A DNA stretch of 64,000 nt from Symsagittifera roscoffensis (GCF_963678635.1 NC_087062.1:76560349-76624348), one strand, 5' to 3'. Counted from the stretch's first letter, positions 47,647 to 60,025 are shown. Notes: generated from the sequence alone by a model not told the origin. Numbers and translations: made by a program.

Positions 47647-49600
47647 AGAGGAAGCGGAGCTTCGTGCCACTTGCGATAAAACGCAAACATAAAAACTGAA
47701 AAAACTGGGTGAATCAAAATTACTACGTCCTGTTAGAAGAGTATATTAAAAATTTCAAAAATTGGACTTGGCTAGAAAAAAAAATTAGTTTTTTTTTCTC
47801 TACTAATATAAGTGAGCAGAGTAGAGTAGGGGAGTGGGCGATTCTTAATGGTTTCTCTACTAAAATAGGCGAGAGTGGAGCGGGGGAATCTTTCTATTAT
47901 TACGCCTTTTTTATTTTGAAGCGATTAAGTTCACTATTTTAAAAACTGGACGGTCAAAACCCTTGTTGTTTCTCTACTAAAATAAAGGAAAGTATAAAAA
48001 TTTGGAAAATGGAATTTTCACAAAAACCTAACATTTTTCTTTAAAAATTAAAATTTATCGCAATCGGTTCTTTCGATTAAACCTTCCATCTCAGAATTGC
48101 CAGGGTAGTTTCTAAGAAAGGCCGGTCAAAAGTCCAAAAAAGATTGAAAGAAACAACGGTCAAAAGTTCAAAAACTGACTTTCCGAAATGCATAACTTAT
48201 TCCTGCGAAAAAGAAGGTCGTGGCGGCTTAAGAAGAGAAGAATTTGAATCGTGCTTCTCGATTGAACACTTAATCTAAGAATTGGCAGAGTAGTTTTTGA
48301 GAAAAATCAAAGTTACAAAAAACAGTCAACAAATCAAAAAATTGATTGTTTCGAGAACCATAGCTTTTGGTTTAAAAGAATTTGGTATATCCGCTGATGC
48401 AGAAGAGGTTTACACAACCTGTGATTTCGACAGAATGCAAAAAATCAGATTTGGTAGGGTCCTTTTTGAGAGACGTCAAATTGTTTCAAGAAACTGTAGA
48501 AAATCTGAATTGACTTTCACGAGGGCCATAACATTTTATGTGAAAAATGGGCATTGTCAATTATGCAAGGGAAGTTCTCAAAACACCTGATTTTGATTGA
48601 ATGTAAAACTTCAGATTTGGGGGAGAAGTTATCGCGAAGAGTCAGAAAATTTCAAAAACCCGTCGAACATTTTTAAAACTTGACTTTTCCGAGAGCTTAT
48701 CTTATATCTACTTCTAATAAAAACAACTGCGCGTAGTCGCACACGCTAGGAAGCTTTCCACAAAATTTTCTTGTGAATTAACCCTAAATCTCATTTAGCA
48801 GGATAGTTATTGAGAAAACTCAAAGACTTAAAATCCGGTCGAAAAATCAAATAATTGTCTATTCCGAGGACCATAACTTTTCGTTTAAAAGATTTAAGCG
48901 TAGCCGTTTAATCAGGGGAGCTTCACACAGCAAGTTCTATCTTTTGAACCCAAATTTCAGATTCGGGAGGGTAGTTTTCGAGAAAAATCAAACAGTTTCA
49001 AAATATGGTCAAAAAATTGAAAATTTGACTTTACAGAGGGCCATAAATTTATGGGTAAAAAACTCGGGCGTAGCTCCTTATGCAGGGTAGCTTCCCAATA
49101 CCAATTCTACCCAATTGGAACATAAAAAAACTTAGACAAGTGAGAGCAGTTTTCGAGAAAAGTCAAGAAGTTTCATAACTCAGTAAAAAAATCGAAAGAT
49201 TGACTATTCCGAAGGCCATAACTTTTTGTACAAAAATTTTAGGCGTGGCCACTAATTCAGGGGATCTTCACATAACAAGCTCTATCTATTGAACCCAATT
49301 CTGTTTTGAGAAGGTAGTTTCTGAGAAAACGAAAAAAATATAGGTCAAAAATGATCCCCCCAAACACTTACTTTTCGAAGGCTGCAGACAATGGGGTACA
49401 GTTAAAAGCGACTAGCAGGCACATAAAGGAGTAGGCGGCCTTTCAATTGTACCCCTTGGTCTGAAAACCGGCCCAGTAGTTCAAGAAAAGCTAAAATTTT
49501 CGCGCAACGTGAAGAATTTTTCAAAAAGCGATTAAATAAAAAAATCCTATCCCATACATTTTCATAAACCTGTTTTTATCAAACAGGGATTCTAGTTAAA
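47647..49600. repeat. Modular ~170-bp-unit repeat element E4
   Basis: Hairpin at 47647-47700 (gaagcggagcttcgtgccac), then about nine diverged units whose marker (g-g-tagttttcgagaaaa type) falls near 48102, 48289, 48456, 48620, 48800, 48965, 49140, 49308 and 49470. The terminal module with ctgcagacaatggggtaca is at about 49380, and the palindrome cctgtttttatcaaacagg plus gattCTAG is at 49569-49595. About 200 bp further, at 49805-49830, the hairpin occurs again in reverse (gcaaagctcagcttcgcat). Confidence 0.7.
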
Positions 49601-50265
49601 TATGCCAAGCAAAAATTTTCAATTTAAAAAAATAATATGACGGAAATGAAACATACGAAAACAAAAGATCACGGAACAAAACATACGAAGCGGAAACAAA
49701 ACCATTTATGTTTGAGCAAACACTTTCAATAAGTTTCGAAGTCCTCTTTGATACTTCTTGAGTGTCTTGCTGTTTTAATCCTTTACTTGTTGTAAAACAA
49801 AATGTGCAAAGCTCAGCTTCGCATCTGCGTTTACTGATGTTTTTGCTAATGTTTTCACTGATGTTTTTCCTGATCAATTTTTACTTTTTACACCCGGTCA
49901 ATGGGAAATTAGACTTTTTCCCGTAAACAATTTTTCATACAAGGAATTAGTCTATCTTTAAAATTGAAAACTTAAAACTTCCAGCTACATTCGCTTTTGT
50001 TCTGGAGGTAACTGAAAACTGACCCAGTTGAGAGGGAAAAAAGACTTTATAAAAAAACTTGGGCCTCTTGAAATGATCAACAATTGCATTTAACACGATA
50101 TATGCTTAAAGCACAAGAAAAACTCGTGATGTGGCATCTATGCCGACAAAACTTGAGCAGACAAACGACTATAGAACCCTCAATATAGAGCCTCAAAATA
50201 ACTCTGCAACATAATATATCAATTAAAAAGTGAAAAATTTAGCAAATTTTTTGTGGCAATCAATA

Positions 50266-50330
50266 TCTGCAGCATTGCAGTATAACTTTCAGCATTGCAG
50301 TATAAAAATATCTGCAGCATTGCAGTATAA
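50266..50330. repeat. Short expansion, three copies of a 17-bp block
   Basis: gcagcattgcagtataa occurs at about 50269, then twice more in slightly changed form. The other duplicate (about 54762) has only the first block, followed by different sequence. Confidence 0.8.
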
Positions 50331-50921
50331 AAATTGATCCGCTCAAAGGAATGATCCGTGCAAAGACAACTAAAACGACAGAAAACACCTTATCGAACCG
50401 CTGAGTTTTTTTCCCACGCATGGAAGTTACCTTCAAGCTATCCGAGCAAAAATTGCAGCGCGAAATGGATATGTTAAGAAAAAATTTACCAAAAAGTCTC
50501 GTGCAATACTTACGATAATCAGGTAAGCAAATAATCCTTTGAATTAATTAAATCATCTTGAAATGACAATAATGATGTCTTATTTTCGGTGCATTAGAAC
50601 AACTGATAATGTTTTTACATTCTATTTTTTCTTGTAATTAGATTTACGGTTAATTTCCACAAATACAGCCAACAGACATTTGCAAAATAGTCAATGAACG
50701 CTAGTAAACAAGAAACACAATAACTTTGAAAAATTCCAGGTTTCGAAAAAAATGGTATTAAAGCTCTTTCAATTTCTAGAAATATTTGTGATTACCGTTT
50801 TTTTTTTCATAAGAAATTACGTAATTAAAAATCTAATAACTAAAAATCCATTTTCAAAACTAGAAGTCAATCACGTCTTTCGTGACCTTTGCACTTTTGC
50901 TATTCGATAGTGGAGCTTTGC

Positions 50922-51533
50922 TTATCTTTTACACAGAGGCGAAGCGGAGCTTACCACTTGCGATACAACAGGGTCAAAAAAAGCATGAGTCGAATAAAAA
51001 CAGTAGACTGCAGTAGACGATTGATCAATTCTAACTTTGTTTTCCTGTACAAAAGGAGCGTCCAACCCACTTCCATTATCGGTAGAATCTAACTTTCTGA
51101 AATTATTCGGCTGGCTTGAAAACCCCGCATTTGAATTAGACCTTGTCTCGAGCTTTCCAGGGGCCTGGGAAACTCCAGCGAAACCACTGATTCTGAATGG
51201 TTGACGAGTCGTCGGTGTTGCCTGAGCATCATTTGACCTAGCCAGAACCGATATCTTGCAATGATTAGCTCCACCAAAAATTGAAGACGACGGATTATCA
51301 CCATCTCTTTTCTTACCAAATTTCTGACAAAAACTCTCTAAATATCTTTCATCTGTCAAAAGCATTTCCTTCACTACGTCGAAATCCAACTTAGAAGTTT
51401 CACAAATTTCTATCAAGTCGATTCCGTATTTTGCTAATTTGACTTTCAGCAATCGGCCTTCTCTGAGTTCAGACTTTTGGACTCCCGAATTTTTAAAACC
51501 AGCTGACATGCCTCTTAAAAACTTGATAAACAT
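50922..51533 (-). pseudogene. Truncated 5' copy of the 618-residue gene
   Basis: Shares the ATG, the first about 175 codons and the 5' flank with 47303-45447. The two peptides differ at one position that I see (Asp to Asn near residue 90), and there is at least one silent change. At 51007 the match stops at the duplication junction; the frame then reads about 27 unrelated residues through a hairpin repeat to a stop at 50922. The product would lack the whole acidic and C-terminal part. With its 5' flank copied it may still be transcribed; that is inference. Confidence 0.85.
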
Positions 51534-54500
51534 GAGAATTTTGCCTGCAACTTAGACAAAAGTAACACTGTAAGTGTCTCTTCTGACATATTGACAGTAA
51601 ATTAAAATCGAAAGGGTATAGCAAATAAAAATGAGACATTTTCTGCAGACGGGCTCATATCATGGTCATAAAAAATTCCTTACAACAAAAATGTGCGATT
51701 TCAGACAATTTCTATACCAGAATTTAAACTCGGAAAATCAACCTCTCGTTGAAAACCTGATTGTTTTTGGATATACTGTACACATGTCCATCCCCAGAAG
51801 CACGTGAAAAAAATCTACGATTTCTAAGATACACCAAATAGTGAAACTATTGGAGAACATCTTTGCAAATTAAAACAGAGGAAGCGGAGCTTCGTGCCAC
51901 TTGCGATAAAACGCAAACATAAAAACTGAAAAAACTGGGTGAATCAAAATTACTACGTCCTGTTAAAAGACAACTTGGTGATCAGCAAAAGCTGGAGGGT
52001 CATGTTTGATATTTTTGGAATTTGTTATACTGATGCGGGATGAAATTGGTAATTTCAAAAAAATTGGACCGGTTTCTCGGTTGAACATTTCTCCTAAGAA
52101 AGCAAAAAACATGGGTCCAAAATTCCATCCACAGACATCTTCGATGGCTGTAGAAAGTGATGTTAAGTACAAACAGACTAAGGGAAAATGCAGGCACACA
52201 GGGTAAAAGGCGGTCTTTCCATAGCTACCTCTTTTTGAAATGAGTATATTAAAAGTTCCAAAAATTGGACTTGGCTAAAAAAAAATTAGTTTTTTTCTCT
52301 ACTAATATAAGTGAGCAGAGTAGAGTAGGGGAGTGGGCGATTCTTAATGGTTTCTCTACTAAAATAGGCGAGAGTGGAGCGGGGGAATCTTTCTATTATT
52401 ACGCCTTTTTTTTTGAAGCGATTAAGTTCACTATTTTAAAAACTGGACGGCCAAAACCCTTGTTGTTTCTCTACTAAAATAAAGGAAAGTATAAAAATTT
52501 GGAAAATGGAATCTTCACAAAAACCTAACATTTTTCTTTAAAAATTAAAATTTATCGCAATCGGTTCTTTCGATTAAACCTTCCATCTCAGAATTGCCAG
52601 GGTAGTTTCTAAGAAAGGCCGGTCAAAAGTCCAAAAAAGATTGAAAGAAACAACGGTCAAAAGTTCAAAAACTGACTTTCCGAAATGCATAACTTATTCC
52701 TGCGAAAAAGAAGGTCGTGGCGGCTTAAGAAGAGAAGAATTTGAATCGTGCTTCTCGATTGAACACTTAATCTAAGAATTGGCAGAATAGTTTTTGAGAA
52801 AAATCAAAGTTACAAAAAACAGTCAACAAATCAAAAAATTGATTGTTTCGAGAACCATAGCTTTTGGTTTAAAAAAAATTGGTTTATCCGCTGATGCAGA
52901 AGAGGTTTACACAACCTGTAATTTCGACAGAATGCAAAAAATCAGATTTGGTAGGGTCCTTTTTGAGAGACGTCAAATTGTTTCAAGAAACTGTAGAAAA
53001 TCTGAATTGACTTTCACGAGGGCCATAACATTTTATGTGAAAAATGGGCATTGTCAATTATGCAAGGGCAGTTCTCAAAACACCTGATTTTGATTGAATG
53101 TAAAACTTCAGATTTGGAGGAGTTATCGCGAAGAGTCAGAAAATTTCAAAAACCCGTCGAACATTTTTAAAACTTGACTTTTCCGAGAGCTTATCTTATA
53201 TCTACTTCTAATAAAAACAACTGCGCGTAGTCGCACATACTAGGGAGCTTTCCACAAAATTTTCTCATGAATTAACCCTAAATCTCATTTAGCAGGATAG
53301 TTATTGAGAAAACTCAAAGACTTAAAATCCGGTCGAAAAATCAAAAAATTGTCTATTCCGAGGACCATAACTTTTTGTTTAAAAGATTTAAGCGTAGCCG
53401 TTTAATCAGGGGAGCTTCACACAGCAAGTTCTATCTTTTGAACCCAAATTTCAGATTCGGGAGGGTAGTTTTCGAGAAAAATCAAACAGTTTCAAAATAT
53501 GGTCAAAAAATTGAAAATTTGACTTTACAGAGGGCCATAAATTTATGGGTAAAAAACTCGGGCGTAGCTCCTTATGCAGGGTAGCTTCCCAATACCAATT
53601 CTACCCAATTGGAACATTAAAAAACTTAGACAAGTGAGAGCAGTTTTCGAGAAAAGTCAAGAAGTTTCATAACTCAGTAAAAAAATCGAAAGATTGACTA
53701 TTCCGAAGGCCATAACTTTTTGTACAAAAATTTTAGGCGTGGCCACTAATTCAGGGGATCTTCACACAACAAGCTCTATCTATTGAACCCAATTCTGTTT
53801 TGAGAAAGTAGTTTCTGAGAAAACGAAAAAAATATAGGTCAAAAATGATCCCCCCAAACACTTACTTTTCGAAGGCTGCAGACAATGGGGTACAGTTAAA
53901 AGCGACTAGCAGGCACATAAAGGAGTAGGCGGCCTTTCAATTGTACCCCTTGGTCTGAAAACCGGCCCAGTAGTTCAAGAAAAGCTAAAATTTTCGCGCA
54001 ACGTGAAGAATTTTTCAAAAAGCGATTAAATAAAAAAATCCTATCCCATACATTTTCATAAACCTGTTTTTATCAAACAGGGATTCTAGTTAAATATGCC
54101 AAGCAAAAATTTTCAATTTAAAAAAAAAATATGACGGAAACGAAACATACGAAAACAAAAGATCACGGAACAAAACATACGAAGCGGAAACAAAACCATT
54201 TATCTTTGAGCAAACACTTTCAATAAGTTTCGAAGTCCTCTTTGATACTTCTTGAGTGTCTTGCAGTTTTAATCCTTTACTTGTTGTAAAACGAAATGTG
54301 CAAAGCTCAGCTTCGAATCTGCGTTTACTGATGTTTTTGCTAATGTTTTCACTGATGTTTTTCCTGGTCAATTTTTACTTTTTACACCCGGTCAATGGGA
54401 AATTAGACTTTTTCCCGTAAACAATTTTTCATACAAGGAATTAGTCTATCTTTAAAATTGAAAACTTAAAACTTCCAGGTACATTCGCTTTTGTTCTGGA

Positions 54501-55520
54501 GGTAACTGAAAACTGACCCAGTCGAGAGGGAAAAAAGACTTTATAAAAAAACTAGGGCCTCCTGAAATGATCAACAATTGCATTTAACACGATATATGCT
54601 TAAAGCACAAGAAAAACTCGTGATGTGGCATCTATGCCGACAAAACTTGAGCAGACAAACGACTATAGAACCCTCAATATAGAGCCTCAAAATAACTCTG
54701 CAACATAATATATCAATTAAAAAGTGAAAAATTTAGCAAATTTTTTGTGGCAATCAATATCTGCAGCATTGCAGTATAACTTTCTGAAGCATTTTCAGTT
54801 CTAATAAAAATTGATCCGCTCAAAGGAATGATCCGTGCAAAGACAACTAAACCGACAGAAAACACCTTATCGAACCGCTGAGTTTTTTCCCCACGCATGG
54901 AAGTTACCTTCAAGCTATCCGAGCAAAAATTGCAGCGCGAAATGAATATGTTAAGAAAAAATTTACCAAAAAGTCTCGTGCAATACTTACGATAATCAGG
55001 TAAGCAAATAATCACTTTGAATTAATTAAATCATCTTGAAATGACAATAATGATGTCTTATTTTCGGTGCATTAGAACAACTGATAATGTTTTTACATTC
55101 TATTTTTTCTTGTAATTAGATTTACGGTTAATTTCCACAAATACAGCCAACAGACATTTGCAAAATGGTCAATGAACGCTAGTAAACAAGAAACACAATA
55201 ACTTTGAAAAATTCCAGGTTTCGAAAAAATGGTATTAAAGCTCTTTCAATTTCTAGAAATATTTGTGATTACCATTTTTTTTTCATAAGAAATTACGTAA
55301 TTAAAGCAAAATGGATCATTTGATAAAAATTTTTTCCGCTGAAAAATCTAATAACTAAAAATCCATTTTCAAAACTAGAAGTCAATCACGTCTTTCGTGA
55401 CCTTTGCATTTTTCCTATTCGATAGTGGAGCTTTGCTTATCTTTTACACAGAGGCGAAGCGGAGCTTCTCACCACTTGCGATACAACAGGGTCAAAAAAA
55501 GCATGAGTCGAATAAAAACA
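51007..55520. repeat. Second large tandem duplication, copy 2 (about 4.5 kb)
   Basis: Starts at the actgcagtagacga match to 46777 and ends at about 55520, where both copies carry gagtcgaataaaaaca before they part. Contains the truncated gene copy and repeat element E5. Extra sequence relative to copy 1: about 267 bp near 51969-52240 and about 40 bp near 55305-55345. Confidence 0.95.
51880..54100. repeat. Modular ~170-bp-unit repeat element E5
   Basis: Duplicate of E4 that keeps the start block missing in E4: gttatactgatgcgggatg at about 52023 and a first terminal-like module (gatggctgtagaaagtgatg, about 52142). Then the same series of units, the terminal module near 53870, and the palindrome with CTAG at about 54063-54090. 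Confidence 0.7.
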
Positions 55521-57010
55521 TGAAACATGAAAAAAAAACTATGTAAACCAAAATTTTCGTCTGGATGAAGGACACCTGATGCTCAGCTAAAGATGGAGGT
55601 AAGTATTTAATATCATTAATTGCAAGTGTAATTGGAATCATTATTCAAAATTTACACAGCAAAATTATGACCGATAACGCTACTGGGAGAAACTGGATGA
55701 GTAAAACGTTGAGTCTACATAATTTCATCAGACGCAGCCAATTATGGTTCTACATACTTGTTAAGTGACGCGGGCTAATTATGACGCACAAGCAGTACCA
55801 ATCAATTTGAAAAACGCAATTTACCGTCTAACATGCCTCAACTTATAGAGCGGACGTATTTTATCTAGTATACGAAAAATTTTATTAAAAACATCCGACC
55901 CTGCCAAGGTTCGAACCCTCTTATTTTGCCGCGGTTCTCCTTCCCTACTTCTACGCTACAGATCCATGATACCTTGAAGCTAAAATGCTATTTGTAATAT
56001 AATAGTCTGTGTTAACATCCTTAGCATTGGCTGTACTTAATAGCTGGTTATTGTTCTTATGCACATACTGCAATAAAAGAACACTTCCGAAATGAACACT
56101 AATATTTGCGACTTAGGTTGGAAGAAAAGAGAGTCCATACTATCGCACAAGCTTTGCTTGAGTCAATATTTATGAATTTGTTATACTGATGCGGGACGAA
56201 ACGCGTGATTTCAAAAAATTAGACTGCCCAAAACCTTAGTTGTTTCTCAACGTAAGAAGAGTGAAAGTTTTTTGAGATTTTTGATTTTTCCCAAAGACCT
56301 AGCCCTTCTTTTAAAAAAAATCATGGAGTAGCCGCTTCAGCACGAAAAAATTGTCGCAACTGCTTCTTTTCGATTTCGATCTCAGATTTGGTAGGGTAGA
56401 TCTTTTCGATCTCAGATTTGGTAGGGTAGTTTTTAAGAAAATCTCAAAAAAATTTCTATAAACTGGTCAAAAATCAAAAAGCAGAAACTTTTTTCTGCTA
56501 AACACATGTCGTTGTCGGTAAAGCACGGAACATTCCCAAAATCGTGCTTCTTGATTGAACACTTAACCTGAAAATTGGCGAATAATTTTCAAGTCGAGTA
56601 AAAAGAACTTCTAAAACACGGACCAATTTTCAAAACTTTTACTTGTTTTAAGGCCAAAACTTCTTTCTAGAAGAAACTGGGCGTACCAAATTATAAAGTT
56701 AAGCTTTCAGCAACCTGTTGGCTCGATTAAAACTACAATATCAGTTCTGGTAGGACAGCTGAGAAAAGACCAAAAAATGGTGAACAAATCTGAGTTGACA
56801 ATTCCGACAACTTTTCGTTTCAAAAAATTGGGCGTAGCAGTTTATTTAGAAGATATTCACCTAATCCGTTTGTTCGATCAAACCCAAAAACCTAGGTTTG
56901 GCAGGGTAGTACTCAAGAAAAGTCAAAAAGTTTCAAAAACGGTCAAAAACTTTTCCGAAGGCATAATCCGAGGGCCATAATTTTTATGTCAAAAGTCTAT
57001 ATTCCACTTT
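55445..57010. repeat. Modular ~170-bp-unit repeat element E6, interrupted
   Basis: The hairpin at 55445-55490 and the start block are followed by an inserted element (about 55600-56163). The family then resumes at gttatactgatgcgggacg (about 56179) and runs through about four units (marker near 56427, 56580, 56755, 56903). The terminal palindrome module is not seen; the text instead leads into an aaaagtctatattcc end motif near 56990. Confidence 0.6.
55600..56163 (-). repeat. SINE-like element, tRNA family 3, inserted in E6
   Basis: tRNA-like core at 55894-55973: the minus strand has tagcgtagaagtaggg (A-box-like) and gggttcgaacctt, an exact GGTTCGAACC B box. The right end at about 56105-56163 (gcgacttaggttggaagaaa) is the same as in family-1 elements. 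A second copy lies at 60023-60440. Confidence 0.75.
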
Positions 57011-58599
57011 GATAACGCTTTCTCATCGCAAGCCTAAGCAAAGTAAATAAACTGAACTTAAAAAGAAATGAAAAGCCAAGCCACGAAAAATATATAGGAG
57101 CCTGAACAAACTTTTCCCTAAAAAACGACCGATAAAAGAGCCTGAACAACGTTCATCGACTCTTAAAACACGACTCCATGAAAAAGACCCCGACTTATTG
57201 TTTAGTTGGCTGCTCGAGCAACTTATTTGAACCCATTTATTGTTTCAACAAAACGAACTTATGATTTTTGTAAATAATTTTCTAATTTAGTTTCAAAACT
57301 TTCTCGTTTTACATTTTAAATGAGAAATTTCATGAGTTGCGTATTAATGGTGTACACAGGGGCGAAGTTGTACATAGCAAAGACAGGCTCAAATCAACTA
57401 CGATTGGGCACAAGTAACCTAATGCTTTTTGACTTTTAAGTAGAAATTATTATTGATACATTTTTGATCAAATGAACTGAATTTGAGAAAACTGGATCAA
57501 TAGGAAAAATTTTGATTCCGCCGGGATCCAACCTGAAATTCACCTTCTAAGCTAAAATTAGCTCACTTTTTTGTCATTTTTACGTTCGGATTTGCAGAGC
57601 GCAATTTGAAATGAACTTGTACTGACCTCAAAAAGTGTAAATATACTTGAGTGAATTCATATATGAATTCATGCATACATGAAAAAAAAAAATAGCCTGA
57701 CCTATATAAGAGTGTTCACTACCTTCAGTGACTCTTAAAAATAGGCAGTTTATTTGTAAGGTAAACTATGTTGTCCTTGTATCCTATCAAAAGCGCCGCA
57801 ATTGTAAAAAAACTCCCTGGCTCGATTCAAATCTGCTTCAAACTTTACCATCCTACTGAACTCAACTAAAACTGGGCAGATTATAGCAGCAAAAGCATGT
57901 TTGATAGATTTATATTTACAGACGATACAAGCGAAAGAAAGGGACTAAGTTTATAGACTAGGAGGAGTTAAGAACATCTGACGTAAATCAAGCCTAAGGC
58001 TTAATTCTGCCTGGCGGATTCAATCCAGAACAAAATTGGTTCAAAAGCAACCCTCACTTCAACGACAATTTATATTGACATGCAAGACCACAAGCAACAT
58101 CGCTACATTTTGTCTTGTATTTTTGTATCGACCCGAGGCACCATAAGATTTTGATGGTACATAATAATTAGCCATTGACGAAGTCATTCAAAAGATTTAT
58201 TTCGTGTTGGACAGCATGAATGCTGATTCTGATTGTCGTCAAGCTAGTACTCGGTCTGCACATTTCTTCTTACGGTTTTTTGGTTCTGTTTTTCATTGTA
58301 TTTTGAATACGGCATTACCCAAAAGCTAGATTGAGAACTGCAGCTATTTAAAACTATTTAAATTTGGGGACAAAGTCTTAATGATCTCTAAATATTATCG
58401 AAAAACAAAACAGGCAAATCAACCGACAGAATTACAGCTGACAGCCACTTAGCTGAAAATCAACCAAAAATGTTCGGTTAAACCTTATCGGAAAAAAACA
58501 CATGCACTGCTCAAATGGTAGCTACGAAAGTCATATGTGTACTGAGATCAAGGCATTGTACACAATTCAGAAAATAAACCGAGAGCTTAATCGAAAGCC
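57011..58599. other. Gene-free AT-rich stretch
   Basis: No exon recognised. Contains a decayed hairpin motif (cacaggggcgaagttgtaca, 57356) and the perfect 20-bp palindrome at 57652-57671. Confidence 0.45.
57652..57671. repeat. Perfect 20-bp palindrome
   Basis: TGAATTCATATATGAATTCA equals its own reverse complement. The immediate flanks do not extend it. Confidence 0.95.
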
Positions 58600-59345
58600 G
58601 AAAAACCATAATATCGTAATATTGATGTTAAAAGCATAATATCGATGTTTTATCAGTATAGATACAAATAGCTTTATCTAAGTGAATGAAGATAATTTTG
58701 AAAAAAAAACACTCCCAGACAAGGATAAGCAAAAATAGCATCAGAAAATCACTTACCAAGCGGTAACAAAACAGAAAATACCTCAGCAGAAACACTTTAT
58801 GCGAAATTTTTTTTTAGAATAAACCTTGATTAGTGAAAAAAACTCACTTCCCCTTAGAACACATACGCACATAAAAACTTTTTTCGGTCATCAAACGACG
58901 CAATAAGGGGCTACTAAGTCATGATAAAAAATCCGAGACCAGTAGAGCCGAAAAAAACGCAATAAAATTGAAACAAAACTAATTTTTAACAAATCGATTT
59001 GGTAAAATTACAAGAAAGATAAAATTTTCGAATCGGACAGGTTTTCAAAATGCTTAAACTTAAAAAGTTGTTTACAGCAAAAAAGAACAATTCTTAGATA
59101 CAAATGTAGGCCGAAATTTTTTTGAACCGGGATATTTATCTTTTAAAACACAGGTCCTGGTCATATTCGAACCCAGAACCTTTGATGTCCCAGGCGTATT
59201 TGTTACCTCCAGGCTAAGTGTACAGGATACAGTAACATAATTGAATTCATAATGAAATCAAATACCAATAGGAGTTGATTAGTCTTGTCAACAAGTTATT
59301 CACGGTAAAAAGTCTAGCACCCGATTGCAATACCCTTGCTTAAGG
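58600..59345. repeat. Dispersed repeat, about 1-kb family, copy 3
   Basis: Shares ttaccaagcggtaacaaa (about 58755), an ACATAC-rich subunit (about 58855), a family-2 tRNA-like core at 59160-59225 (minus: ggttctgggttcgaatatga) and the right end cacggtaaaaagtctagcac (about 59301) with the copies at 269 and 37487. The left hairpin end is not seen. Confidence 0.6.
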
Positions 59346-59649
59346 GTAAGAAAATTACAAAAATCTTCATGTCTGAAGCTCTTCACGTGGGCGACTGCCC
59401 CAATGTGCGAAAATCATCAATCAATCAATGCCCTTTACACTGACTGGTGTTATCGCTTATTTACGCTTATGTATGCTGATCTCTGATTGGCCAAAAACAT
59501 TTCGTGCATTCTGTCTTTTGAGCATGAATTTCCTAATATTTAAATGGTTCTTCAAGCGTGTAAAAACTTGGGCCAGAAATCTGTTGATCTAATGATTTCG
59601 ATGGCCTTCCACACTGAGGGGGCGTTCAAAAAACCCGGAAAACAACAGT

Positions 59650-60025
59650 GCCCAAACTGAAACAAGGATAGCGCCGGTTGCTTTGCAAGTAGCAGAGAAT
59701 GTTCTAACCAAATTCATTAAAAACCAAAAAGAAAAGTTTTTCTCTTTTTTTTTCAATTGAAGTCGTTTAAACGCGGTGTGACCAGAAAACTATACAAACA
59801 TGTACAAAGTTTGTGAATTAGGGAGAATCATTCGTCCAAAAATGAATAACAAAAAAGACAGAACTTTTTGTTTGCCTAAGTAGCGCTAACTGAAGCTAAG
59901 TTTTTGCTCATGAAGCACTAAATAGTTTTAGTTTTAGTGAAATCAAGTTTTCTGAGCTTAAAATTTTAGACTACAAACGTTACTCGATCACTTTACTCGC
60001 TCGAAATTGGACTGAAAGACAAAAA
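59650..60025. repeat. Dispersed repeat family D, copy 4
   Basis: Most complete copy: gctttgcaagtagcagagaa (about 59679), a T-run with gaagtcgtttaaacgcggtg (about 59759), and ctttactcgctcgaaattgg (about 59991). Confidence 0.6.

Larger units (their letters stand above)
46777..51000. repeat. Second large tandem duplication, copy 1 (about 4.2 kb)
   Basis: Matches 51007 to about 55520 in direct orientation. Offset 4230 bp over the gene (47303 and 51533) and 4497 bp further right (48297 and 52794), because copy 2 has 267 bp that copy 1 lacks near 47730. Copy 1 joins the intact gene on its left side. Confidence 0.95.

Noticed and set aside
48297-48590. 97-codon plus-strand frame, repeated at 52794-53087
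   Set aside because: It spans nearly two of the ~170-bp repeat units; the peptide simply repeats unit words.
55894-55973. Possible functional tRNA gene
   Set aside because: The B box is exact, but acceptor and anticodon arms do not pair and a second similar copy exists, so it is a SINE-like core.
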